IMG/VR virus record: IMGVR_UViG_3300008339_000149
Location: 1 to 39,643 of that record
DNA from: a virus
DNA length: 39,643 bases
Strand: one strand, 5' to 3'
Shown: piece after piece, positions 33,020 through 39,643 of the stretch
Layout: the number at the start of each line of letters is the position of its first letter
Numbering within the stretch: position 1 is the first letter of the stretch
Notes under the pieces: generated by a model
Seen by the model: only the letters and a program-made list of their open reading frames with translations
The model's database searches: none
Told to the model about the DNA's origin: nothing
Translations under genes and position numbers: made by a program

Positions 33020-33942
33020 TTGCTCATACCTTTCTCTTTCATGCGTTGTTGAAGAGTCGAGAGACCAGTTACAGCATTCTGTGCTGGAGTTTGTGCACTA
33101 GAAATAACAGGCTGTGCTTTAGGTTCCTCAGTAGGTGGGTCATCTGCGGCGACGATCAAAGGAAATAATGGAGATAGATCAGGTTCTGGTAGATCTTCAA
33201 TCCTGAAATCTGTCCTTGATTTCGTGAGACAATCATTGGAATACGTACTACTCGAATAAGCTCGGTGTTTCTTATTCTTCACCTCCATATAGATAACATG
33301 AGAGAAATTCTTAGCAATCGTTAGTGCCATTCCCTTAGAGCCGAAGTCAGGAATCAGTTTTGTGGAAATAACCTTATCTCCCTGCATCACATTGTGTTCA
33401 ATGGCATGGAAGATGACGATTAGATTACCTCGGAATCCTTGAAACTGAGAGGCAAAAAATTCTGTGTACTTTCTCAGCGCACCCCAGTCATCCCGTTCAG
33501 GCTTGTAATCTACAGCTTCATCTTTAGTTACATGAGAGAGGATAGAACGACCAAGCTGGGAACCAGTGTCGATCACACAGATATCTTGCGGCCCGAACTT
33601 TGTGAAATCAACCTGAGAGAACTCAGCTTTAGCTTTTGTGCAGAGCTGGCAGCTATACATTCCATGAGCTACACAGACAGAACCTTTTTGATTCTTGAAA
33701 AGCTGGAGTAGAGTTTGGCAGCCGACCGGGAATGTAGCAGTGTCTGGAATGTTGATGAAGTTGATGTTATCTAGCTGCTCATCAGGGAGTTTCAGGAGCA
33801 CATCAGAATCATTATCAAGGCAGAGCCAAGTGAGCTTGTGAGTTTTAGAAAGTGTGGCGGCTAGAGTAGATTTACCACAACCAGGAAGACCGAATAGCAT
33901 CACCCTGGTGTAGTTTGTTGCGGAGGTTTTAGTGAGTCTCAT
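33016..33942 (-). CDS. Sak4-like RecA-fold ATPase, single-strand annealing
   Basis: A 308-aa AAA_24-type ATPase. Walker A is GLPGCGKST (18-26), Walker B ICVIDTGSQL (D125). A strand ending in His is NLIVIFHAIEH. A zinc-finger-like insert C90-x2-H93-x4-C98-x2-C101 lies before Walker B. The C-terminal 60 residues are Pro/Gln-rich, suited to bind an SSB or polymerase. Sak4 proteins pair single strands in phage recombination. It overlaps the Cas4-like nuclease upstream (ATGA) and the kinase downstream, so the trio is co-translated. Confidence 0.8.
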   Translation of the reverse strand: MRLTKTSATNYTRVMLFGLPGCGKSTLAATLSKTHKLTWLCLDNDSDVLLKLPDEQLDNINFINIPDTATFPVGCQTLLQLFKNQKGSVCVAHGMYSCQLCTKAKAEFSQVDFTKFGPQDICVIDTGSQLGRSILSHVTKDEAVDYKPERDDWGALRKYTEFFASQFQGFRGNLIVIFHAIEHNVMQGDKVISTKLIPDFGSKGMALTIAKNFSHVIYMEVKNKKHRAYSSSTYSNDCLTKSRTDFRIEDLPEPDLSPLFPLIVAADDPPTEEPKAQPVISSAQTPAQNAVTGLSTLQQRMKEKGMSK

Positions 33943-34982
33943 GTAGAGATCTTTCCAAGTTGTGTTTCCAACAGATCATTCAAGCTCAATGTGACCTGAT
34001 ACTTAGTTGTATCAAAATCTTTTTCTGTTCCTTGCCGCGCTAGAAATTCTGTGCTCATCGTACAGGAGTTAATGTATTCACACTCTCTCATGAATGAGAA
34101 GCAAGATTCTCCATGCATCTTATAGACTCCGGCGGCCTCGGACATTTTGATGAACTCGATATCCAGAAGGAGTTCACGAATCCAGAGAGCCCGCTGGAGA
34201 TATGTTTTCTCAAATGGCCAAGCCAGATATTCCTGAGTGTGTGTCTGATAGATCAGATAGAGCACATCATAACTGGATAGATCAGGGAAAAGAGAATCAA
34301 GGACAATGGAATAGCCAATAGCTTGAGCCGAATTTTTGTATGTCGCAGGATTAAGTGTACGGGCTCCTGTTGTTTTACACTCCAGTACCAGGATTTTACC
34401 AGTAACACGATGTCTAAGAACAGCATCAACGTGCCCCCGATACCGAAAAGCGTCAGGAAAATTAATGCAGAAGGACAGTTCGCAAGCAGGTTTTCCATCA
34501 TGATATACCAGTTCATACTCCGCCAGAAGAGTGTGTCGAATGGCGAAGAATCTTTTAGCAGCTACAACTGCGGACCAGAAAGATTTCTTAGCCTTCTCAT
34601 CTTCAGCCAAAAGATCTGCATACCAGCCAAGGAACATATGAAGAATCACTTCTTCTTCAGCGGCTCCAGCAAGGATAAGTTGGATAGCTTCTCCAACGAC
34701 GTGGCCGTAAGCAAAAGTGACTGTTTGCTTTTCTGAATCTTTGGTGCGGTGAACTGTGCGGAGCTTGTAGAGCTGGAACTTACGCGGGCAGGTATGTAGT
34801 GTGAGGAGACTGGAGTATGACAGTTGGCGAATGCGGTAGTCAATCTTTCCCTCATATCCTGGTTCGTAGAGAGGGCCGCTGAAAGATTCTCCTGCTGTCT
34901 CATCGTCAAGTATAGCCGACACATTGTCAACTGATCCTGAAGAATCAAGAAGTGTGTCGATGAAACTGTCTGGGGTAGACAT
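33939..34982 (-). CDS. Cas4/RecB-like PD-(D/E)XK exonuclease with Fe-S cysteines
   Basis: A 347-aa nuclease. The active site is H94 (YGHVVGEAI), D186 (YRGHVDAVL) and E201-x-K203 (LECKT). Four cysteines (C65 in TCPRKFQLY, then C294, C301 and C307 as C-x6-C-x5-C) match the split Fe-S cluster of Cas4 and AddB nucleases. It probably resects DNA ends for the Sak4-like protein encoded next. No ribosome site precedes ATG 34982, which follows a 141-bp gap containing a direct repeat. It is not near any CRISPR array. Confidence 0.85.
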   Translation of the reverse strand: MSTPDSFIDTLLDSSGSVDNVSAILDDETAGESFSGPLYEPGYEGKIDYRIRQLSYSSLLTLHTCPRKFQLYKLRTVHRTKDSEKQTVTFAYGHVVGEAIQLILAGAAEEEVILHMFLGWYADLLAEDEKAKKSFWSAVVAAKRFFAIRHTLLAEYELVYHDGKPACELSFCINFPDAFRYRGHVDAVLRHRVTGKILVLECKTTGARTLNPATYKNSAQAIGYSIVLDSLFPDLSSYDVLYLIYQTHTQEYLAWPFEKTYLQRALWIRELLLDIEFIKMSEAAGVYKMHGESCFSFMRECEYINSCTMSTEFLARQGTEKDFDTTKYQVTLSLNDLLETQLGKIST

Positions 34983-35015
34983 GCTGATATGGTGTTGAGT
35001 AAGGAGGATGGATTA

Positions 35016-35090
35016 GAGAATTCGTTTGCTGAGTATGGGAGTTTTTCGATTGATAGAAAGGATGCGAGAAGTTTAGTTCGTGAGTATGGG
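35016..35090. repeat. Imperfect 25-bp direct repeat before the nuclease gene
   Basis: Two units of about 25 bp (35016-35039 and 35066-35090) share GAGAA at one end and TGAGTATGGG at the other, with partial match between, 51 bp apart. They lie in the 141-bp gap before the nuclease ATG (34982), where no gene is found. A promoter or binding site for a phage factor is possible. No sigma70 match was found. Confidence 0.45.
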
Positions 35091-35123
35091 TACAGATGAA
35101 TGATTGATCTGAGGATGAGTGCT

Positions 35124-35426
35124 TCAGATAGAGATAGTTTTTCCATTCAGATTATTCGCAAGTTCGGAAGGAACAGGAAGTCCGATGTTATGGAAAAGGG
35201 CAAAGAGGAGAAGAGAAGGTTGGGAAACCTCTGCCGCATATTGCATACGACGTTCAGTTTTATTGCGGAGACGGAGACCAGCAAGTTTTTCTTGCTTTTC
35301 TTGCAGCTTCTTAATAGCTTCACTGCTCTTTCCATCTTCCCAAAGAAGCTCAAACCTAATCTTTTCATCAATATCAGCAATCTTAGTTGCCAGTTCCATA
35401 TTATGCTTACGCCATGCCTTAGCCAT
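35124..35426 (-). CDS. Hypothetical protein, coiled-coil (100 aa)
   Basis: A 100-aa protein with a clear AAAGGA ribosome site 7-8 nt before ATG 35426. It has a charged helix with heptad character (about 8-62: ELATKIADIDEKIRFELL, then AIKKLQEKQEKLAGLRLRNK) and a short hydrophobic end. No known family. It could be a small regulator or a partner of the nuclease encoded after the gap. Confidence 0.65.
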   Translation of the reverse strand: MAKAWRKHNMELATKIADIDEKIRFELLWEDGKSSEAIKKLQEKQEKLAGLRLRNKTERRMQYAAEVSQPSLLLFALFHNIGLPVPSELANNLNGKTISI

Positions 35427-35446
35427 GATAGTTCCTTTCGTATGAA

Positions 35447-35725
35447 TTAAAAAGCGTCATCACCTAAATCCCGAATCTTCGCCTGAATCCCTGTGCTACT
35501 CTTCTTCTTCACAACAGATTCAGCAAGAAAAACTCCAGTCTGATTTTGCAATCCCTTGACAAGGATACAGATTTCTTCTTCAGGTAGGAGAGTTACATTC
35601 TCAGGCTGAGCTTTGAGAGCAGCATGGATTTCTTGAAGAAGAATAGGCATACGAGGGTGCCGTTCGAGCATTGCTTTTTCAAGGGAGAGAATCTTTTCCT
35701 TGACTTGGATAAGAGAGTCACTCAT
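35447..35725 (-). CDS. Hypothetical protein (92 aa)
   Basis: Start set at ATG 35725, which overlaps the stop of the 52-aa gene (ATGA, 35722-35725); a TTG four codons upstream is less likely. Helical N-terminal half (SLIQVKEKILSLEKAMLE), then a Leu/Glu segment and a Lys/Ser-rich end. No family recognised. Confidence 0.65.
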   Translation of the reverse strand: MSDSLIQVKEKILSLEKAMLERHPRMPILLQEIHAALKAQPENVTLLPEEEICILVKGLQNQTGVFLAESVVKKKSSTGIQAKIRDLGDDAF

Positions 35726-35880
35726 GATTTGTTCCAATCATCTTCATCGGGGGGAGAATTTCTGCTTCGTTCTTGTCTTTTTTCATATTCTTCTCTTAGT
35801 ATTTTTAGTTCTTCTTCTGAATATCTTATATATGCGGGAACATACCTTGCATCTTCATCATAAAAAAAGTTACCGTCCAT
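35722..35880 (-). CDS. Small acidic hypothetical protein (52 aa)
   Basis: ATG 35880 shares its A with the upstream TAA (TAATG) and GTGGAAG lies just before. The TGA overlaps the next ATG. The product, starting MDGNFFYDEDARYVPAY, is tyrosine- and glutamate-rich with a central helix and ends in an acidic DEDDW tail. The two perfect couplings are the main support for this short gene. Function unknown. Confidence 0.7.
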   Translation of the reverse strand: MDGNFFYDEDARYVPAYIRYSEEELKILREEYEKRQERSRNSPPDEDDWNKS

Positions 35881-36137
35881 TATTCTTCCACCAGACCTTT
35901 CTTAAGACAGAGCCATTCAGCAGCAAGAATCCAATCCATAGCTTCTCTAGATCCAGGCTCGGCGTTTTTAGGTGCCCGAACAATCTTAGAGACTTGGGAA
36001 AGAGGAAACCATTCACGGACAGGATCAGCTACAGGTGAGCCTGAGATTTCTCTAACTTCAAAGAGAATAGCTTTCTCTGTCTCTGCTACGATGAAACCAG
36101 TGAGAGTGGTGTATACAGTTGTTGAGGTGCGGGTCAT
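35880..36137 (-). CDS. Hypothetical protein with small beta fold (85 aa)
   Basis: ATG 36137 has AAGGA 7 nt upstream and overlaps the upstream stop (ATGA); GTG 36143 is rejected for lack of a site. The pattern TGFIVAETEKAILFEV then EWFPLSQVSKIV occurs in many small phage and plasmid proteins and suggests a small beta-barrel. A helix with WILAAEWLCLKKGL ends it. Function unknown. Confidence 0.7.
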   Translation of the reverse strand: MTRTSTTVYTTLTGFIVAETEKAILFEVREISGSPVADPVREWFPLSQVSKIVRAPKNAEPGSREAMDWILAAEWLCLKKGLVEE

Positions 36138-36523
36138 ACACATCCTTCATTAAGTTTACTCATTGATTGCCTGAGATAGAACGTAAGAATAGATCCCTTT
36201 CGTTCATGATAAAGAATCAGTGTTGCTGGTTCGACTTCAAGTTTGTGTTCAATGTCCATCCATTTTTCTTTGACAACAGCTTTGATAATGCGAGGATGTA
36301 AAAGTCTATTAGCCGTTACCGAGACACCTTTAGAAGATGCTTCAGTTAACGGCATTGATTTTAGTTTGCACCAGATTGGTTGGTACTGTCTCATCTCTGT
36401 CTTTGGTGCATTGAATGCTAATTCAGGTGTAGCACCGACTGAAATGTACGAGGGCCGCCCAGGCCAATAACACATCCAGAGATTATTCTCCCAAGATGCT
36501 TTGAATATACGAATCTTTTGCAT
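36134..36523 (-). CDS. Hypothetical basic protein (129 aa)
   Basis: A 129-aa, basic, Trp-rich protein (KIRIFKASWENNLWMCYW) from ATG 36523; GTG at 36538 is an alternative and neither start has a good ribosome site. The GTG lies inside the outer inverted repeat described at 36535-36671, so that element may control its start. No known domain. Confidence 0.6.
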   Translation of the reverse strand: MQKIRIFKASWENNLWMCYWPGRPSYISVGATPELAFNAPKTEMRQYQPIWCKLKSMPLTEASSKGVSVTANRLLHPRIIKAVVKEKWMDIEHKLEVEPATLILYHERKGSILTFYLRQSMSKLNEGCV

Positions 36524-36534
36524 GAATGATATGA

Positions 36535-36735
36535 ACACATATTGCTACAGCCTAGCCATACAAACTATCCTGCTTGTTGTCCAGATAGTTTGTATGTTTT
36601 ATGCTTAGACTTCTGTGGGAGGAACGGGACGGTGGGCACAGAATTACCATCTAAGCTGCAGCAATATGTGTGGACAGTTTTATATCATGTCCAGGATACT
36701 TCGCCACTAGTTGAACTCAATATTCATGGGCGAAG
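36535..36735. repeat. Nested inverted repeats, a 200-bp structured non-coding element
   Basis: Outer arms ACACATATTGCTACAG (36535-36550) and CTGCAGCAATATGTGT (36656-36671) match at 15 of 16 positions when inverted. Inside lies a perfect 13-bp stem CATACAAACTATC/GATAGTTTGTATG (36557-36569, 36584-36596, 14-nt loop). Next come TGGACA/TGTCCA (36671-36676, 36688-36693) and CTTCGCC/GGCGAAG (36699-36705, 36729-36735). No U-runs fit simple terminators. The 206 bp between genes at 36539-36744 hold nothing else. A structured RNA, a protein-bound hairpin site or a remnant of an inserted element are possible. Confidence 0.6.
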
Positions 36736-36744
36736 GCGAAGCCA

Positions 36745-37359
36745 TTACAGATTCTCAAGCACGCTCTTCATGTCATCAGCAGCCAGATAAGTATCGCAAC
36801 GCTTGATGAGCAGTTCCAGAATATCACTGTAAGCTTCAGCGGAAGGCTGGGCAGAATACAGAGCCAGTTGTTCCTTCAGCTTTTCGGTCAGCTTCTTATT
36901 CGTCTTAACCGGAACCATCTTCTTCACGAAGACTTCAGTGGCATTCTTAACTTGATCCGCAGTCTTACCCGAAACGGCAGGCATAACAGCGCAGTAATCT
37001 GCCACAAAACCAGTCCACAATTCTTCCGGAATGGTCGAAGAACGACGATCTTCCTTCGGCATGTTGGCAATGTTTTGCCAGAGCAGCTTAGAAATATCGA
37101 AGTTGGCCGGATCGAAACTATCTTCCGAAACAAAGCCGCCGAGAACATCACGGACAGTATTGTAAAGAGCTTCTTGAACCAGCGAGAATTGCTTCTGGTC
37201 ACCATCAGTCAGCATCTTAACAATGCCATCAGCGGTAGGAACCGGAGCTTGAATAACAACAGTCGGACGCTGATTACCCAGCTTATCCTTCTTAAAGCGG
37301 AACTTGAATTCTTGCAGAGTGTGGGTGTTGTCGATAGCGGATTGGACAGGAGCGTTCAT
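36745..37359 (-). CDS. Hypothetical protein (204 aa), paralogue candidate of the left-edge gene
   Basis: A 204-aa protein, mostly helical, with a Lys-rich segment (FKFRFKKDKLGNQRPTVVIQ) followed by a Pro-Val strand. A long Gln/Leu helix and a conserved-looking end with IPEELWTGFVADYCAVMP come next, then a charged tail. It resembles the partial gene at 1-444 in order and spacing of these elements. It has its own strong promoter (37460-37488) and a long leader, so it is probably abundant early. SD AAAAGG is 11 nt from ATG, rather far. Function unknown; DNA-binding is only a guess. Confidence 0.8.
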   Translation of the reverse strand: MNAPVQSAIDNTHTLQEFKFRFKKDKLGNQRPTVVIQAPVPTADGIVKMLTDGDQKQFSLVQEALYNTVRDVLGGFVSEDSFDPANFDISKLLWQNIANMPKEDRRSSTIPEELWTGFVADYCAVMPAVSGKTADQVKNATEVFVKKMVPVKTNKKLTEKLKEQLALYSAQPSAEAYSDILELLIKRCDTYLAADDMKSVLENL

Positions 37360-37366
37360 GGTGTAA

Positions 37367-37442
37367 AAAACCTTTTGAGAGAAAGAAACTGCGGAATGCA
37401 GCGGGAGATTGCGAAGAGGTTTTAGATAAATCTGGCACCTCT
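37367..37442 (-). promoter_or_regulatory. Leader with two mutually exclusive RNA pairings near the ribosome site
   Basis: In the leader transcript, AAAACCTCT (37423-37415) can pair with AGAGGT upstream (37442-37437) or with AGGTTTT downstream (37373-37367), which contains the end of the ribosome site. The two pairings exclude each other. The first would free translation of the 204-aa protein, the second would block it. This is pattern reading, not a folding calculation. Confidence 0.35.
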
Positions 37443-37459
37443 CCTAAGCCAGTACGCGG

Positions 37460-37488
37460 ATACTACCGGGGTCGGGGATAGGTGTCAA
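37460..37488 (-). promoter_or_regulatory. Strong sigma70-like promoter for the 204-aa gene
   Basis: A perfect TTGACA (37488-37483) and TAGTAT (37465-37460) are separated by 17 bp, the best host-type promoter in the window. The start would fall near 37453, giving a leader of about 94 nt before ATG 37359. It sits in the gap after the 111-aa gene, so it adds to transcription from further upstream. Confidence 0.75.
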
Positions 37489-37504
37489 CCCCTGGTGGTT
37501 AGAC

Positions 37505-37840
37505 TTAAGGATCTAGACGATACCCTACATTTCGAGGGTTGAGATTTAGTTCGTGCAGAATAGAATCAAACATACAAGTAATGTATTCTTGTTGATCTGA
37601 CCAGAGAGAAGACTTATAGCCTTCAGAGGTATTTAATCGTTCAAGAAGCTCTAGAACAAACTTAGCATCTTTTTCTGTGGCGAAATAGTCTGTGTCACGA
37701 GAGCCTGGCTCTTGGAATCCTTTAGGATCTGAGTGAATAGTCCCTACATACCAACCAGCAGCTGATTTCATTACACATAGATCTGAATAGGCGTATTGCT
37801 CAGATTGAGGAATGTGGATAGATACTTGGATAGATTTCAT
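37505..37840 (-). CDS. Hypothetical protein (111 aa)
   Basis: Start set at ATG 37840 with AAGGA 8 nt upstream; an ATG at 37873 lies before the site and is rejected. The product starts MKSIQVSIHIPQSEQ and contains strands, a Gly-Trp-Tyr turn (KSAAGWYVGTIH) and a helical end. No known domain. It is coupled to the preceding 67-aa gene. Confidence 0.7.
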   Translation of the reverse strand: MKSIQVSIHIPQSEQYAYSDLCVMKSAAGWYVGTIHSDPKGFQEPGSRDTDYFATEKDAKFVLELLERLNTSEGYKSSLWSDQQEYITCMFDSILHELNLNPRNVGYRLDP

Positions 37841-37841
37841 T

Positions 37842-38045
37842 TCAATTTCCTTCCTGGCGTGCCCGCCATTCAAAATGATTGATAGTTTGTTCTACAAAAG
37901 CAGAATCTTTTGTGTGTCCAAACCATTCGCAGGCAGTAGTAATTCCAATCTTACGAATGGCATTTTCAAACTCGTCCATAGGAACTTTTACTTCCACTTG
38001 AGGGAAGAAGTTTGGCTTTCCAAATTGGTCGTATTTATTTGGCAT
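37842..38045 (-). CDS. Hypothetical protein (67 aa)
   Basis: A 67-aa protein with AAAGGA 8 nt before ATG 38045; the start lies 11 nt inside the upstream gene and the stop one base before the next start. It is rich in Phe, Glu and Lys and has a helix (MDEFENAIRKIGITTACEWF). No family recognised. Confidence 0.7.
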   Translation of the reverse strand: MPNKYDQFGKPNFFPQVEVKVPMDEFENAIRKIGITTACEWFGHTKDSAFVEQTINHFEWRARQEGN

Positions 38046-38196
38046 AGTATTTCCTTTCTTCTAAAAACTTATCTGCATTGTAGTTCGATTTAGCTAGATC
38101 AGGATGTTTAACTTGTTGCATCCATCTAAGATACCTAGATTGGTAAGTATATCTAGGGGCGCGTCCTTGTTGAGGTTGTGGAATTGGGCGGCCCAT
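38035..38196 (-). CDS. Small basic hypothetical protein (53 aa)
   Basis: ATG 38196 has GGAG 8 nt upstream inside the end of the helicase gene, and the stop overlaps the next gene by 11 nt. The product, starting MGRPIPQPQQGRAPRY, is strongly basic and rich in Gln, Tyr and Arg, fitting nucleic-acid contact. It sits right after a helicase. Function unknown. Confidence 0.7.
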   Translation of the reverse strand: MGRPIPQPQQGRAPRYTYQSRYLRWMQQVKHPDLAKSNYNADKFLEERKYYAK

Positions 38197-38199
38197 AGA

Positions 38200-39643
38200 T
38201 TACTCCAGTGTTTCATCAGCCATCTGTTTCTGCTTACCTTTAAACCACTCAGCTTTCTCAGCCAGTGTATTACCTTTCACCTTCTGAGATTCAATACCTT
38301 TCACAAATGTATCTCCTTCGCAGATGATATACAATTCCTCCCTTGCACGGGTAACCGCAGTGTAAAGCAACTCTCGCTGAATCATCTTGGAATGTGTGTG
38401 GTGGAAACAGAGAAATACTTTCCTCCACTCTGAGCCCTGAGATTTGTGAACTGTGAGAGCATAACCCAACAACAATGCGTTAACATCGCCCGCTGAATCA
38501 ATAGTAACCTCTCGCTCAGTGTCAAGCATCCGGAGTTTAATCTTATGGGATGCTTTATTTACACGCTCATCATCATCTGCACTGGCGGCCTGAGAGAGAA
38601 TAAAATCAAGGTGGGATTCATCTTCTTCATCAATATCTACTTCGTCTTTCTCAGACTTGTGGCCCCAGTAATCTAGATGCTGAGACTCCCTCTGAGCAGG
38701 TTTACCTGAGTAAGTTGGATTAGGAAAGATATCTAGGATGATTGCATCTTCTTTGTCATAGAGAACTTTATCTCCAATGGAGAGATAGACTTTCTGGAAA
38801 CCTGCGATGATTTCATAGGTTACAGCTTCACGCTTGCGAGCTAGAGCATTTGCAATGAGCTTGTTTAGCTCGATAGTTCCACAGGCTTTGTTGAAAGGGA
38901 TAAGGATGATATCTTCTTCTGGATCGTAGATACCTTCAGATTCAAATGTACGGAATACATTTCCAAGAGTGATGACTGCATTTAGATCATCGATCTTCTT
39001 TTTCCAGGGGCGGATTTTTAGTTTCCCTGGGAAGTCCCATTGTGAGAATTCTTTTGCCTCCAACCTATTACCAGAGAGAATTCTGTGCGCCAAACTAATA
39101 ATCGGACTTTCCAAAGCTTGTCTGTATACTTCACTGAGTTCGACCACAGGCAATTCGAGAAGTTTAAATCCCAGAATGGCAGGACCAAACACGGGTGGTA
39201 ACTGTTGAATGTCGCCCAGATAAATAATCTGGGGCCTATGCGGAAGCGCATCAATAACCTCCTGGTGAAGATCAGTTCCAATCATAGAACTCTCTTCAAA
39301 AATTACGGTATGAATAGAGCTAGGAAGAGGATTCATTCTATTCCGGGTCGCCTCGAACTTCATCGTGTTCTTAGTTTTCCCAGAGACCGGATCATCAACC
39401 TCGTAAAAGACAGGTTGATATTCTAGGAGTTTGTGGATAGTGATACAGTTATTTTGCAGGTCTGCGGGCATGTTTCTGCGAATGTTTGCCACTGCTCTGC
39501 GAGTGTAAGCACAGATGACAATTCCTGGAGTTCCAGACACAAGATGTTTATGTCCACCGGAGTTAAGGATTCCGGCCGCGCCAGACTGGATGAGATTCGC
39601 AACGACTGCCTTTTGGCACGTTGTTTTACCTGTACCAGCAGCC
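38200..39643 (-). CDS. RecD/Dda-like SF1 helicase, N-terminus beyond window
   Basis: The frame is open to the right edge, so the true start lies outside; an internal GTG at 39540 is not the start because the P-loop AGTGKT lies upstream of it, at the very edge. Motifs in order: AGTGKT (motif I), VIFEESSMIG (II), YLGDIQQLPPV (III), ELSEVYRQ (IV region), YALTVHKSQGSEW (V), and YTAVTRAREELYI (VI). These define an SF1B helicase of the RecD2/Dda type, which moves 5' to 3'. An acidic insert (about 260-300 residues after the P-loop: DEVDIDEEDESHLD) is unusual. It likely works in replication fork restart or recombination. Confidence 0.9.
   Translation of the reverse strand, partial: AAGTGKTTCQKAVVANLIQSGAAGILNSGGHKHLVSGTPGIVICAYTRRAVANIRRNMPADLQNNCITIHKLLEYQPVFYEVDDPVSGKTKNTMKFEATRNRMNPLPSSIHTVIFEESSMIGTDLHQEVIDALPHRPQIIYLGDIQQLPPVFGPAILGFKLLELPVVELSEVYRQALESPIISLAHRILSGNRLEAKEFSQWDFPGKLKIRPWKKKIDDLNAVITLGNVFRTFESEGIYDPEEDIILIPFNKACGTIELNKLIANALARKREAVTYEIIAGFQKVYLSIGDKVLYDKEDAIILDIFPNPTYSGKPAQRESQHLDYWGHKSEKDEVDIDEEDESHLDFILSQAASADDDERVNKASHKIKLRMLDTEREVTIDSAGDVNALLLGYALTVHKSQGSEWRKVFLCFHHTHSKMIQRELLYTAVTRAREELYIICEGDTFVKGIESQKVKGNTLAEKAEWFKGKQKQMADETLE

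Noticed and set aside
34646-35146. A 166-codon minus-strand frame crossing the gap before the nuclease gene.
   Set aside because: It overlaps the well-supported nuclease out of frame and starts inside the 100-aa gene without a ribosome site.
36542-36790. A plus-strand frame across the structured gap.
   Set aside because: Starts with TTG without ribosome site, lies against the direction of all neighbours, and its content is explained by the inverted repeats.
1-39643. Window as a complete circular genome.
   Set aside because: Joining the ends would give the left gene a stop after a few codons and would place Pro rather than Gly at the first position of the helicase P-loop, so sequence is probably missing between the ends.

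Overview
The window is a 39.6 kb stretch of a tailed double-stranded DNA bacteriophage, best read as a lytic podovirus. It carries a full head and short-tail gene set: terminase, portal, scaffold, a DUF5309-type capsid protein, a gp4-like adaptor, a tailspike, three internal virion proteins and a holin. It also carries its own replication and recombination set. I see no tail-tube, sheath or tape-measure genes, and no integrase, repressor, phage RNA polymerase, tRNA or CRISPR array. A Gram-negative host is likely (tailspike with a pectate-lyase-type fold, ejection proteins), but this is inference and I do not recognise a named relative. Both window ends cut genes, so the genome continues outside.

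Layout. Bases 1-687 hold two leftward genes, one cut by the window edge. Bases 688-1324 are a divergent non-coding region with a leftward promoter candidate, three short palindromes, a 15-bp direct repeat, four iteron-like repeats and an AT-rich tract. It is the best candidate for an origin or control region. Bases 1325-24609 are one long rightward late region: packaging (terS, a 52-aa gene, terL), an LPD-type zincin metallopeptidase, portal, scaffold, decoration candidate, capsid, adaptor, tailspike, nozzle-like protein, short fibre, holin, and internal virion proteins of 214, 551 and 1665 aa. It ends with a surface module of an RcGTA-like head-spike base, a small structural protein, an SGNH esterase and a lectin/repeat protein. 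A bidirectional terminator at 24622-24664 separates it from the leftward early/middle region.

The leftward region (39643 down to 24674) begins with a RecD-like helicase cut by the right edge. It continues through many small genes, a Cas4-like nuclease, a Sak4-like annealing ATPase, a dNMP kinase, a family A DNA polymerase, a D5/DUF3987-like ATPase, a MazG-like pyrophosphohydrolase, a winged-helix protein and a DEDD exonuclease. The genes are tightly coupled by ATGA overlaps. A strong sigma70-like promoter at 37460-37488 drives a 204-aa protein that looks distantly paralogous to the gene at the left edge. Four genes shorter than 60 codons with good context (532-687, 1836-1994, 35722-35880, 38035-38196) complete the map.

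Together the leftward genes would prepare nucleotides, replicate and recombine the genome. The rightward genes build the virion, dock it on host polysaccharide (tailspike, esterase, lectin) and eject DNA with large internal proteins, possibly including the metallopeptidase. No endolysin, primase or SSB is recognisable in the window.
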